From an uncultured Spirochaetaceae bacterium (GTDB taxonomy: Bacteria > Spirochaetota > Spirochaetia > Treponematales > UBA12059): a stretch of 15,113 bases of DNA. The translations under genes were made by a program, and so were the position numbers. Location of the stretch: assembly GCA_938004315.1 (NCBI GenBank), contig CALKWG010000078.1, positions 1-15,113 of the forward strand. The letters run 5' to 3'. The notes under the pieces were generated by a model, which saw only the letters and a program-made list of their open reading frames with translations, searched no databases and was not told the DNA's origin. Positions 6,043 through 13,119 of the stretch are shown here, one piece after another (the first letter of the stretch is position 1; the number at the start of each line of letters is the position of its first letter).

Positions 6043-7785
6043 ATGAGGAAGTATAAGGGCATCGCGTCATCCTCGGGCATCGCCGTAGCGCCGGCCTTCG
6101 TGTTCATGGACGAGGAGGAGCCGACGATCCCCCGCTACGGGCTCGAGGAGTCCGCGGTGGCCGCCGAGTGGCAGCGCTTCGTGGACGCGATCGAGCGGGC
6201 CCGGACGGACATCACCGTCCTCCGCGACCGGGCCAAGAACGAGATGGGCAGCGAGCACGGCGCCATCTTCGACGCCCATCTCCTCATGCTCGACGACCCC
6301 GAGGTCCTCGACGCCATAGAGATCAGCCTCCGCGAGTCGTTGCAGAATATAGAATGGGTCGTCCATCAGTACTCCCAGACCGTGGTGAAGCGCCTGGAGG
6401 GCCTAGGCGACCCGCTCCTTCAGGAGCGCAGCGCCGACGTGCACGACGTTACCCATCGCATCCTTAACCATCTCATGCAGAAAGAGCGCTTCTCCCTAGC
6501 CGACATCGAGCGCGACGTGGTCCTGGTGGCCCGTAACCTCCTACCGTCGGACATGATCGCCATGAACCGCGAGCGCGTGAAGGCCTTAGCCGTCGATACC
6601 GGCGGCAAGACCAGCCACACGGCCATACTGGCGCGGGCGTTCGAGATCCCCGCGGTGCTCGGCCTGGGATCCCTCACGAGGAGCGTCGCCAGCGGGGAGC
6701 TCATCGTCGTAGACGGCAACACCGGCGAGGTGATCGTCGAGCCCGACGCCGAGACCACGGCCCGATACGAGCGCGTGCGCGCGCGGACTTTGGAGCGCCG
6801 CGTCGGCCTTGAGAAGCTAGCGGCCCTCCCGGCTAAGACGACCGACGGGGTCGAGCGCCTCCTTAAGGCGAACATCGAAGTGCCCGAGGAGACCGAGGCG
6901 GCGCTGCGCTACGGCGCCGCCGGCGTGGGCCTGTTCCGTTCGGAGTTTCTCTTCCTGCAGCCGGGGCGGGCCCCGAGCGAGGAAGCCCAGTATCTGTCCT
7001 ACCGCCGCGTCCTCGAGGCCATGGGCTCCCGGCCGGTGACCATACGCACGCTCGACGTGGGCGGCGACAAGGTCGTGCCGGAGCTGGTGATGGGGGACGA
7101 GAAGAACCCGCTCTTAGGCTGGCGGGCCATACGCTATTGCCTGTCCGACCGGGAGCTCTTCCAGACCCAGCTACGGGCCATACTCCGGGCCAGCGCCTTC
7201 GGCGACGCGCGCATCATGTACCCCATGATCTCCGGCCCCGAGGAGCTGGATGCCGCCCTGGCGGCTTTAGACGAAGCTAAAGCCGAATGCCGGCGCCGCG
7301 GGCAGGCCTACCGCGAGGACATCCCGGTCGGCATCATGATCGAAGTGCCGAGCGCGGCCATGATAGCCGACGTCCTGGCGGCCAAGGTCGACTTCCTCTC
7401 GATAGGCACGAACGACCTTATACAGTATACTTTGGCGGTCGATCGCGGCAACGAACGGGTCGCCTACCTGTACGAGCCCTTCCATCCCGGCGTGCTGCGC
7501 CTGGTTAAGGCCGTGATCGATATGGGCCACGCCCAAGGCTCGGTCGTGTCCATGTGCGGCGAGATGGCCTCGGACCCCTACGCCGCCGCGCTCCTCTTGG
7601 GCTTAGGCCTGGACGAGTTCAGCATGTCCGCGGCCTCCATCCCGGCGGTGAAGGACGTCATCCGCGCCCTGAGCTACGAAGGTGCCCGCGCCCTGGCCGA
7701 GGAGGTCCTGAAGCTCGGAAGCGCCGCGGCGGCGGCGGCCCTGCTCAAGGAGCGCCTGTCCGGCGTGATCCCCGCCGAAGACTGA
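6043..7785 (+). CDS. ptsI: PEP-protein phosphotransferase, PTS enzyme I
   Basis: A 580-residue enzyme I, the normal family length. It transfers phosphate from phosphoenolpyruvate to its own histidine and then to HPr in the cytosol. The N-terminus aligns directly with other enzyme I proteins (GIASSSGIAVAPA). The helical HPr-binding part carries ERSADVHDVTHRI (128-140). The phosphohistidine is H192 in GGKTSHTAILAR. The PEP-binding TIM barrel has RTLDVGGDK, NPLLGWRAIR and SIGTNDLIQYTLAVDR, and the catalytic cysteine is C505 in MCGEMASDP. All key residues are present, so it should be active. No ptsH, crr or EII gene lies in the window. The start codon is fixed by the family N-terminus, yet no SD precedes it. 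The promoter at 6005-6033 implies a near-leaderless mRNA. Confidence 0.97.
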   Translation: MRKYKGIASSSGIAVAPAFVFMDEEEPTIPRYGLEESAVAAEWQRFVDAIERARTDITVLRDRAKNEMGSEHGAIFDAHLLMLDDPEVLDAIEISLRESLQNIEWVVHQYSQTVVKRLEGLGDPLLQERSADVHDVTHRILNHLMQKERFSLADIERDVVLVARNLLPSDMIAMNRERVKALAVDTGGKTSHTAILARAFEIPAVLGLGSLTRSVASGELIVVDGNTGEVIVEPDAETTARYERVRARTLERRVGLEKLAALPAKTTDGVERLLKANIEVPEETEAALRYGAAGVGLFRSEFLFLQPGRAPSEEAQYLSYRRVLEAMGSRPVTIRTLDVGGDKVVPELVMGDEKNPLLGWRAIRYCLSDRELFQTQLRAILRASAFGDARIMYPMISGPEELDAALAALDEAKAECRRRGQAYREDIPVGIMIEVPSAAMIADVLAAKVDFLSIGTNDLIQYTLAVDRGNERVAYLYEPFHPGVLRLVKAVIDMGHAQGSVVSMCGEMASDPYAAALLLGLGLDEFSMSAASIPAVKDVIRALSYEGARALAEEVLKLGSAAAAAALLKERLSGVIPAED

Positions 7786-7851
7786 CGCCCTCGCCGGCGA
7801 CGTTCGGAGGCGGGACCTTCCGTTGCGAAGCGAACGACAAAAGGAATATCT

Positions 7852-9303
7852 ATGAAGAAGACGCATGCATCGCTCCAAGCGCGGGAGATAGCGCCCGAGT
7901 CCGCCGAGGGCGACGAGGCCGTCGCCGCCGAGCCGAGGCTCGGCCAGGAACGCTGGACGGGCCTTCCCACGGTCGCCTTGGCCGGCCGGCCTAACGTCGG
8001 CAAATCCACCCTCTTTAACCGCCTCCTCCATAGCCGCAAGGCCATCGTCGACCCCACGCCGGGCGTCACGCGCGATCCCATCGAGGCCCTCTGGAAGAGC
8101 CCCTACGCCGACCTGCCCATCATGCTCGTCGATACCGGCGGCCTTAAGCTGGAGCAGGACGACATGGATAGGCGCGTCGCCGCCAAGAGCTGGAAGCGCG
8201 TCGAGGAAGCCGACCTCGTCCTCTTCATCCTGGACGCGGTGGATATCACGCCCGAGGACGAGGAGTTCGCGGCCAAGCTCAGGCGCTACGCCGACAAGGT
8301 GATCCTCGTCGTGAACAAGGCCGACGGCCCCGAGCGCGACGCGCGGGCCTGGGGCCACGCCTCCTGGGGCTACAAGCACGTGGTCTTCGTCAGCGCCGAG
8401 CACGGCCGCAACATAGGCGAGCTCGAGGAGCTCGTAGTCTCGCGCCTGGATTGGTCCAAGGCGGCGCCCGAGGAGTCCGAGCATAAGGACATACGCCTGG
8501 CCATTATGGGTAAGCCAAACGTGGGCAAGTCTACTCTGCTTAACCGGCTCTTAGGCGAGGAGCGCTCCATCGTCAGCGACATGCCGGGCACCACGCGCGA
8601 CGTGGTCGAGGGCCGCTTCAACTGGAAGAAGCGCGAGTTCACCGTGCTCGACACCGCGGGCATGCGCCGCAAGGCCAAGGTCGTGGAGGACGTGGAGTAC
8701 TACTCGGTCAACCGCGCCGTCAAGACCCTGGACCGCGCCGACGTCGTCGTGCTCATGATCGACGCGGTCGAAGGCCTGTCGGACCAGGATAAGAAGATCG
8801 TGAAGCTGGCGACCGACAAGGGCCGCGGCGTCGTCTTCGCCCTGAACAAATGGGACGCCATGCCGAGCATCAAGAACGCCTTCGAGGCGGCCCGCGACCG
8901 GCTGCAGTTCTTCTTCGGCCAGATGGCCTACGCGCCGGTCCTGCCCCTGTCGGCCAAGGAGGGCGAGGGGGTGGATAAGCTCCTTTCCACGGTGATCACC
9001 GTGCACGCCCAGCTGACCAAGCGCATAGAGACGAGCAAGCTCAACCGCGCCGTGCGCGACTGGATCGACGCCAACCCGCCGCCCATGAGCGCGAAGGGGC
9101 GCTTCAAGTTCCGCTACGCCACCCAGCTCGGCGTCAACCCCGTGCGCTTCGCCTTCTTCGTCACCAAGCCCGAGGCCGTCGGGCATACCTATCTATCGTT
9201 CCTCAAGAACAAGCTGCGCTCGGAGCTCGGCTATACCATGATCCCGGTGGAGCTCGAGCTCCGCGCCTCGCGCAAGCGCTACGAGGACCTGGATAAGGAC
9301 TGA
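7852..9303 (+). CDS. der: Ribosome biogenesis GTPase Der (EngA)
   Basis: A 483-residue tandem GTPase needed for assembly of the 50S ribosomal subunit. The first G domain has GRPNVGKST (45-53), DTGGL and NKAD. The second has GKPNVGKST, DTAGM and NKWD. A C-terminal KH-like domain follows, containing the typical NPPPMSAKGRFKFRY stretch. Most Der proteins begin only 6-10 residues before the first P-loop. This one has about 36 extra, acidic, alanine-rich residues. The listed start has a good SD (AAAAGGA about 7 nt upstream), so the extension is probably real. The 66-bp gap after ptsI contains an inverted repeat CGTTCG/CGAACG (7801-7806, 7831-7836) that could fold just ahead of the SD. The stop codon overlaps the next start codon by one base. 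Confidence 0.97.
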   Translation: MKKTHASLQAREIAPESAEGDEAVAAEPRLGQERWTGLPTVALAGRPNVGKSTLFNRLLHSRKAIVDPTPGVTRDPIEALWKSPYADLPIMLVDTGGLKLEQDDMDRRVAAKSWKRVEEADLVLFILDAVDITPEDEEFAAKLRRYADKVILVVNKADGPERDARAWGHASWGYKHVVFVSAEHGRNIGELEELVVSRLDWSKAAPEESEHKDIRLAIMGKPNVGKSTLLNRLLGEERSIVSDMPGTTRDVVEGRFNWKKREFTVLDTAGMRRKAKVVEDVEYYSVNRAVKTLDRADVVVLMIDAVEGLSDQDKKIVKLATDKGRGVVFALNKWDAMPSIKNAFEAARDRLQFFFGQMAYAPVLPLSAKEGEGVDKLLSTVITVHAQLTKRIETSKLNRAVRDWIDANPPPMSAKGRFKFRYATQLGVNPVRFAFFVTKPEAVGHTYLSFLKNKLRSELGYTMIPVELELRASRKRYEDLDKD

Positions 9304-9659
9304 TGGCCCCCTACGGCACCGCGGAGGTCGAGGCGCTCCTGGGCGTCGGCGAGCACGTGCTGCGCTACTGGGAGCGGCGCCTGCCGCTCTTGTCGCCGGC
9401 GCGCTCGGCCTTCGGCCGCCGCGAGTGGACCGAGGCCGACCTGGCCCTGCTCCTGCGCGTGCGGCATCTGGTGCGCGACCGTGGCTTAGGCCTGGACGAG
9501 GCCTTAGACGAGCTCATAGCTGAGCGATCCGGGGGCGGGGCAGCGGCCGCCGCCTTGGCCGAGGCCAGGGCGGAGCTCGTGCGCGCCTACTTCGAAAACC
9601 GACGCCGCCGTGCTATACTGGCGCGGGCCTTCCCGGCCGTCCGCGCCGACGCGCCCTAG
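9303..9659 (+). CDS. Small MerR-family transcriptional regulator
   Basis: A 118-residue DNA-binding protein. Residues 5-70 form a winged helix of the MerR type: YGTAEVEALLGVGEHVLRYW (4-23), then ERRLPLLSP, GRREWTEADLALLLRVRHLV. The tail (about 75-118) is helical, alanine- and arginine-rich, with an RRRR patch and no recognisable ligand-binding domain or cysteines, so it is not a metal sensor of the classical type. The ATG overlaps the der stop as TGATG, which implies translational coupling, and no separate SD is needed. This compact MerR type with the HVLRYWE motif is widespread beside housekeeping genes. Its target is unknown; it could control der, the neighbouring aminopeptidase or chromosome-related functions. 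The last codons contain a likely promoter for the next gene. Confidence 0.85.
   Translation: MAPYGTAEVEALLGVGEHVLRYWERRLPLLSPARSAFGRREWTEADLALLLRVRHLVRDRGLGLDEALDELIAERSGGGAAAAALAEARAELVRAYFENRRRRAILARAFPAVRADAP
9591..9619 (+). promoter_or_regulatory. Extended -10 promoter for the M18 aminopeptidase gene
   Basis: TGCTATACT (9611-9619) is an extended -10 element. TTCGAA (9591-9596), a three-of-six -35 match, lies 17 nt upstream. Both are inside the end of the MerR gene. Transcription would start near 9626, leaving a leader of about 63 nt that carries AAGGAG before the M18 start. Confidence 0.45.
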
Positions 9660-9688
9660 CCCGACTTCAAACCCGCCAAGGAGCCCCC

Positions 9689-10993
9689 ATGCCCGCACAG
9701 ACCGCCAAGGCCCTCTGCGACTATATCGACGCGTCTCCGAGCCCCTTCCATGCCGTGGACGCCGCCGCCGCCATGCTCTCGGCCGTAGGCGCCGTCCGCT
9801 TGGACGAGCGCGCGCGCTGGAGCCTTGAGCCCGGCGCAGCCTATTACCTCATACGCGACGACGCCTCCCTTATCGCCTTCCGGGTCGGGAGCGCCGAGCC
9901 GGCCGAGGGCGGCTTCGCCGTCGCCGGGGCCCACGTCGACTCGCCGGCCCTGCGCATACGCTACGAGAAGGCCGTCGTCGGCCGGGGCCTGGAGCGCGCC
10001 GCTGTGGAGGCCTACGGCGGCCCCATCCACGCGACCTGGCTGGACCGGCCCCTGAGCGTCGCCGGGCGCGTCGCCGTGCGCGGCGCCGACGGCAGGCCCG
10101 CCGTGCGCCTCTTGAACGCCGCGCGCCCGGTGGCCGTCATCCCGAACCTCGCCATACACTTCAACCGCGAGGTCAATAAGGGCGTGGAGTATCCCATGCA
10201 GAGCGCCCTCATGCCCCTGGTCGGGAGCCGCAAGGACGGCGATACCGCCGGCCCCTCCTGGGCCCTGCGCCTGGCCGCCAAGGAGCTCGGCGTCGCGGCC
10301 GAGGACATCCTGTCGGCGGAGCTCTCGTTCGTCGACGCCGGCGCCGCCCTGATCTGGGGCGACGACGGCGAGTTCATCACCGCGCCGCGCATCGATAACC
10401 TGGAGGGCTGCCACGCCATCTTAAGCGCCTTCTGCGCCTCGCGCCCCGGTCCGGCCACCCAGCTGGCCGCGCTCTTCGATAACGAGGAGATAGGCTCGGG
10501 CACGCCGCGCGGCGCCGATTCTAGTTTCCTTAGCGGCGTCATGGCCAGGATAGCCGCCGCCCGCGGCTCCGTCGGCCCCGAGGCCGAGCAGCGCGCCGCG
10601 GCGCGCTCGTTCTGCGTCTCGGTGGACGGGGCCCAGGGATGGCACCCGTCCTACGCCGATCGCTTCGACGAGGACTACGCCCCGCTCATGAACAAGGGCC
10701 CGGCGGTCAAGGCGAACGCCAACGTGCGCTACGCCACCGACGCGCTCTCCGAGGCCGCCTTCCGCTCCTGGTGCGCCCTGGCCGGCGTGCCCTGCCAGCG
10801 CTTCCGCATGCGCGCCGACCTCATGCCCGGCTCCACCATAGGGCCGGTGAACGCCGCGCTCTTGGGGATGCGCACGGTCGACGTGGGCGTGCCCATGCTG
10901 GCCATGCACGCCGCCCGCGAGACCGCCGGCGCCTACGACCACGACTATATGATCGCCGCGCTCAAGGCCTTCTACCAACAGGCCTCGTTCTAG
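9689..10993 (+). CDS. M18 family aminopeptidase
   Basis: A 434-residue zinc aminopeptidase of family M18 (aspartyl aminopeptidase/yeast Ape1 type), which removes N-terminal residues, often acidic ones, from peptides in the cytosol. The metal site is visible in order: GAHVDSPALRI (80-90; H82, D84), PRIDNL (233-238; bridging D236), DNEEIGS (264-270; general-base E266 and ligand E267), then VSVDGAQGWHP, and the C-terminal MLAMHAARE histidine. The length is typical. The VSVDGAQGWHP stretch departs from the common DMAHAxHPN of the family, with Q in place of the first H. The start is supported by AAGGAG 5 nt upstream. It is 29 bp after the MerR gene, but a likely promoter inside that gene may give independent expression. 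A shared terminator follows at 11086-11121. Confidence 0.95.
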   Translation: MPAQTAKALCDYIDASPSPFHAVDAAAAMLSAVGAVRLDERARWSLEPGAAYYLIRDDASLIAFRVGSAEPAEGGFAVAGAHVDSPALRIRYEKAVVGRGLERAAVEAYGGPIHATWLDRPLSVAGRVAVRGADGRPAVRLLNAARPVAVIPNLAIHFNREVNKGVEYPMQSALMPLVGSRKDGDTAGPSWALRLAAKELGVAAEDILSAELSFVDAGAALIWGDDGEFITAPRIDNLEGCHAILSAFCASRPGPATQLAALFDNEEIGSGTPRGADSSFLSGVMARIAAARGSVGPEAEQRAAARSFCVSVDGAQGWHPSYADRFDEDYAPLMNKGPAVKANANVRYATDALSEAAFRSWCALAGVPCQRFRMRADLMPGSTIGPVNAALLGMRTVDVGVPMLAMHAARETAGAYDHDYMIAALKAFYQQASF

Positions 10994-11010
10994 GGGCCGG
11001 CCCGCTCGGA

Positions 11011-11068
11011 CCTCGTCGGCCCCCGCGACCGGGCCGCGCGGCCGACGCCGGCGGCCCGGCCGACGAGG
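11011..11068. repeat. GC-rich nested inverted repeat after the M18 gene
   Basis: Arms CCTCGTCGGCC (11011-11021) and GGCCGACGAGG (11058-11068) match perfectly over 11 bp. Inside them GGGCCGC (11031-11037) pairs with GCGGCCC (11051-11057), directly next to the outer right arm. The left side carries a 9-nt bulge, and a 12-base palindrome GGCCGCGCGGCC (11032-11043) is an alternative fold. It lies in the 3' untranslated region of the M18 mRNA, ahead of the terminator. It may protect the 3' end or be a remnant of a small RNA. Confidence 0.5.
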
Positions 11069-11085
11069 GCGCGACGGAAAATGAA

Positions 11086-11121
11086 AAGGCGGCGCCGTTC
11101 GGCGCCGCCTTCGTTTTTTTT
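11086..11121. terminator. Bidirectional intrinsic terminator between convergent genes
   Basis: A perfect 9-bp stem (GGCGGCGCC/GGCGCCGCC, 11088-11096 and 11101-11109) with a GTTC loop, extended by two A-T pairs, is followed on the plus strand by TTCG and eight T. On the minus strand the same hairpin is followed by TTTTCATTTTC. It ends the M18 transcript (stop at 10993) from one side and the LysM gene (stop at 11154) from the other. Confidence 0.88.
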
Positions 11122-11153
11122 AACGCCCCAAGGCGCGTTCAGTTATCGTCCGC

Positions 11154-11849
11154 TTACTTTTTCTCAAACGCCGGGTACTCAAGCCCCTCGAGCCAGGTAC
11201 CCTCGCGGTATTCGCCGGCGATCGACGGGATACGCAGGACCATGCCCGGCTCTATCCAGTCGGGGTTGTTCGGGTCGGGGAAGGCGGCCTTATTCTCGCG
11301 ATACAGGGCCCGCCACTGCCAAGGGTCGTTATATACGAAGGGTAGCTCGGCTATGCGCCACAGGCAGTCCTCGCGGCCGGGTATCATGCGCACCACGAAG
11401 GCGGCGGGTAGCGGCGTGATCTCGCGGAGCCCGGCGAGGAACTCCAGGGTCTCGAAGGCCTTGGTCCGGGCGGTGACGAATTCCTCGGCGGCCAGCGCGG
11501 CCCTGGCCTCCGCCAGCGAGCCGCCGGCGGCCGCGAAGGCCTCGGGGTAGCGGCGCTCGGCGTTGATGCCGATGGCCCAGTCGTAGCGGGCCCCGGCGGC
11601 GTCCACGGCGTCCTGGGCCGCCTTGAGCTCGATCATCTTGGCCACGTACTCGTCGGAGAGCGCGGCGTATTCCTGGGCCTGGGCCGCGTAGTCGGCGGCC
11701 GCGTCGTAGTCGCCCTCGTCGAAGGCCTCGGCGGCCATGGCCTTGAGCCGCAGGCTCTCTTGGAAGTACGAATTGTCTTGCAGGCTCTGCCCGAAGGCCA
11801 GGCTTAAGGCGATAAGCGCGAAGCCCATGCACAGTAGTATGCGTTTCAT
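11154..11849 (-). CDS. Secreted helical protein with C-terminal LysM-like domain
   Basis: A 231-residue exported protein. Residues 1-20 form a signal peptide (MKRILL, hydrophobic core, AFG before Q21). Residues about 25-140 are alanine/glutamate-rich and helical, with repeats such as EGDYDAAADYAAQAQEYA (45-62) that resemble TPR-like hairpins. Residues about 151-210 look like a divergent LysM: CLWRIAELPFVYNDPWQW, then LYRENKAAFPDPNNPDWI and PGMVLRIPS. The tryptophan and the NPDWIEPGMVLRIP ending fit the LysM form often found at the end of envelope proteins, which binds peptidoglycan glycans. The start follows TAAGGAGG, in which the stop of the upstream lipoprotein gene forms part of the SD, so the two are translationally coupled (12 bp apart). 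The function is not known; a wall-binding partner of the lipoprotein is the likeliest role. Confidence 0.82.
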   Translation of the reverse strand: MKRILLCMGFALIALSLAFGQSLQDNSYFQESLRLKAMAAEAFDEGDYDAAADYAAQAQEYAALSDEYVAKMIELKAAQDAVDAAGARYDWAIGINAERRYPEAFAAAGGSLAEARAALAAEEFVTARTKAFETLEFLAGLREITPLPAAFVVRMIPGREDCLWRIAELPFVYNDPWQWRALYRENKAAFPDPNNPDWIEPGMVLRIPSIAGEYREGTWLEGLEYPAFEKK

Positions 11850-11861
11850 TTGCCGGCCTCC

Positions 11862-12956
11862 TTACTCGCCCTGCGGGACGCTGCCCGGCTCGCCGATGAT
11901 CTGATCGCCCTCGCGCGCGACCGCCTCGGCGCGCGCGGCCCGCTCCGTCGCGGCCTGTATGGCCCGTTCGGCCGCGGCCCGCTTATCGGCGGCCAGCTCG
12001 TAGGCCAGCTTGAAGAGCTCCTCGGCCTCGGCGTACATGGCGGTCGCGGCTTCGTAATTCTCGGCCGCGTAGGCCGTGGCGGCCAAATTCCAACGCGCCT
12101 CGGCGCGGGTATAGTCGTCGCGGACGGCGACGGCCGCCTTGATGGCGTCCGCGTCCTTCTTATAGGCGGCGGCCGCGTCGCGTCTGGCTCCCGCGCCGAG
12201 CTCCCACCCGCGGCGCAGTACGAGGTTGAAGCGCAGGAGCGATTCGGCGGCGGCGTCGTTGGCGTCGGCCGGCTTGTCGGCGATGAGCTCGTTTACGGCG
12301 GCGAGCTTCTGTTCGGCTATGGCGTAGTTGCCGGCGTCCGAGCCGGCGAAGCCGAGCTCGTCCACGCTGTCCTTGACGACGACGGCGCGGCTGCGCTTCT
12401 CGGCGGCGTCATAGGCGTAGGCCGCGTCGGCGTAGAGAGCGAGCGCCTTGCGGGCGTCGCCGGCGGCCAGGGCGGCGTCGGCCTCGGCGGCCAGGGCCTC
12501 GGCGCGGGCGAAAGCCTCCGGGGAACGGGCCTCGGCGCCGGCGGATTGGGCTCGTCGCTTGGCCTCGTCGCTTACCCCGCGCTTTTCTTGGGCGGAGGCG
12601 AGCGCGGCGCGGTCGGCCAGGGAGGTGAAGAGCGGCAGGGCGGCCTCGAGCTCGGCCTTGGCCTCGGGCAGCTTGGATTCATCCAAGGCAGCCTTGCCGC
12701 TTAGGTAGCGGGTCTCGGCCGCGGCGTAGTCATCGGCGAAGCGCTCCTTGGCGCCCAGGTCGAAGGCCTCCTTGCGCGCGGCCAGGACCTTGGCGTGAAG
12801 CTCGTCTGCTTCCGCCTTCGTTACGGTCGGCGCCTGTATGACCGGTTCGACGACGGCCGGCTCTATCGGCTCGTCCACGGCCGGCGGCTTGGACGCGCAG
12901 CCGGAGACGAGGAGCGCGAGCACGATGGCCGGCGCCGCGAGGGTTTTAAACTTCAT
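11862..12956 (-). CDS. Alanine-rich helical lipoprotein
   Basis: A 364-residue predicted lipoprotein. The signal peptide ends in lipobox V17-S-G-C20. A short proline/valine/glutamate-rich tether (about 21-45) follows. The rest is almost entirely helical, rich in A, E, K and D, with recurring elements such as GDARKALALYADAAYAY and ENYEAATAMYAEAEELF that look like degenerate TPR-type hairpins. No catalytic motif is visible. The same style of repeat occurs in the following LysM protein, and the stop codon of this gene is part of that gene's SD. The pair is therefore probably one functional unit at the cell surface or periplasm. The start has GGAGG about 7 nt upstream and its own promoter at 13017-13045. 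I do not recognise a named family; the alanine richness limits homology judgement. Confidence 0.82.
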   Translation of the reverse strand: MKFKTLAAPAIVLALLVSGCASKPPAVDEPIEPAVVEPVIQAPTVTKAEADELHAKVLAARKEAFDLGAKERFADDYAAAETRYLSGKAALDESKLPEAKAELEAALPLFTSLADRAALASAQEKRGVSDEAKRRAQSAGAEARSPEAFARAEALAAEADAALAAGDARKALALYADAAYAYDAAEKRSRAVVVKDSVDELGFAGSDAGNYAIAEQKLAAVNELIADKPADANDAAAESLLRFNLVLRRGWELGAGARRDAAAAYKKDADAIKAAVAVRDDYTRAEARWNLAATAYAAENYEAATAMYAEAEELFKLAYELAADKRAAAERAIQAATERAARAEAVAREGDQIIGEPGSVPQGE

Positions 12957-13016
12957 AGACTACCTCCATGAGGGTTCGGGGCGAAGCATGGATGTTCGTT
13001 TCTACCATAGGATACT

Positions 13017-13045
13017 ATTGTACCACGGATGGCCATATGGGGCAA
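13017..13045 (-). promoter_or_regulatory. Promoter of the lipoprotein-LysM operon
   Basis: On the minus strand TTGCCC (13040-13045) and TACAAT (13017-13022; five of six matches) are spaced by 17 nt, and TG precedes the -10 (TGGTACAAT), making it an extended -10. The start site would be near 13010, with a leader of about 54 nt ending in a strong GGAGG. The promoter sits directly behind the ileS terminator. Confidence 0.6.
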
Positions 13046-13060
13046 ATGAGGGCGTAAAAG

Positions 13061-13087
13061 TAAAAAAGCCGCCCCGGAGGGCGGCTT
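13061..13087 (-). terminator. Intrinsic terminator of ileS
   Basis: On the minus strand a 9-bp stem (AAGCCGCCC/GGGCGGCTT) with TCCG loop is followed by a run of T (plus-strand A at 13062-13067). It lies about 33 bp after the ileS stop codon and separates ileS from the lipoprotein operon. Confidence 0.88.
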
Positions 13088-13119
13088 AGTCGTCTGCTAT
13101 ACGGCTCGGCGTTTCGCCG

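Noticed and set aside
7423..7436. TATACAGTATACT inside ptsI as an internal promoter for der
   Set aside because: No -35 element at suitable spacing, and the bases encode the conserved LIQYTL segment.
10639..11550. A 303-residue plus-strand frame running from the M18 gene through the terminator
   Set aside because: It passes through a strong bidirectional terminator and overlaps two clear genes in other frames.
11850..12704. A 284-residue plus-strand frame opposite the lipoprotein gene
   Set aside because: It is glycine- and leucine-rich because it is antisense to an alanine-rich gene; there is no SD or motif.
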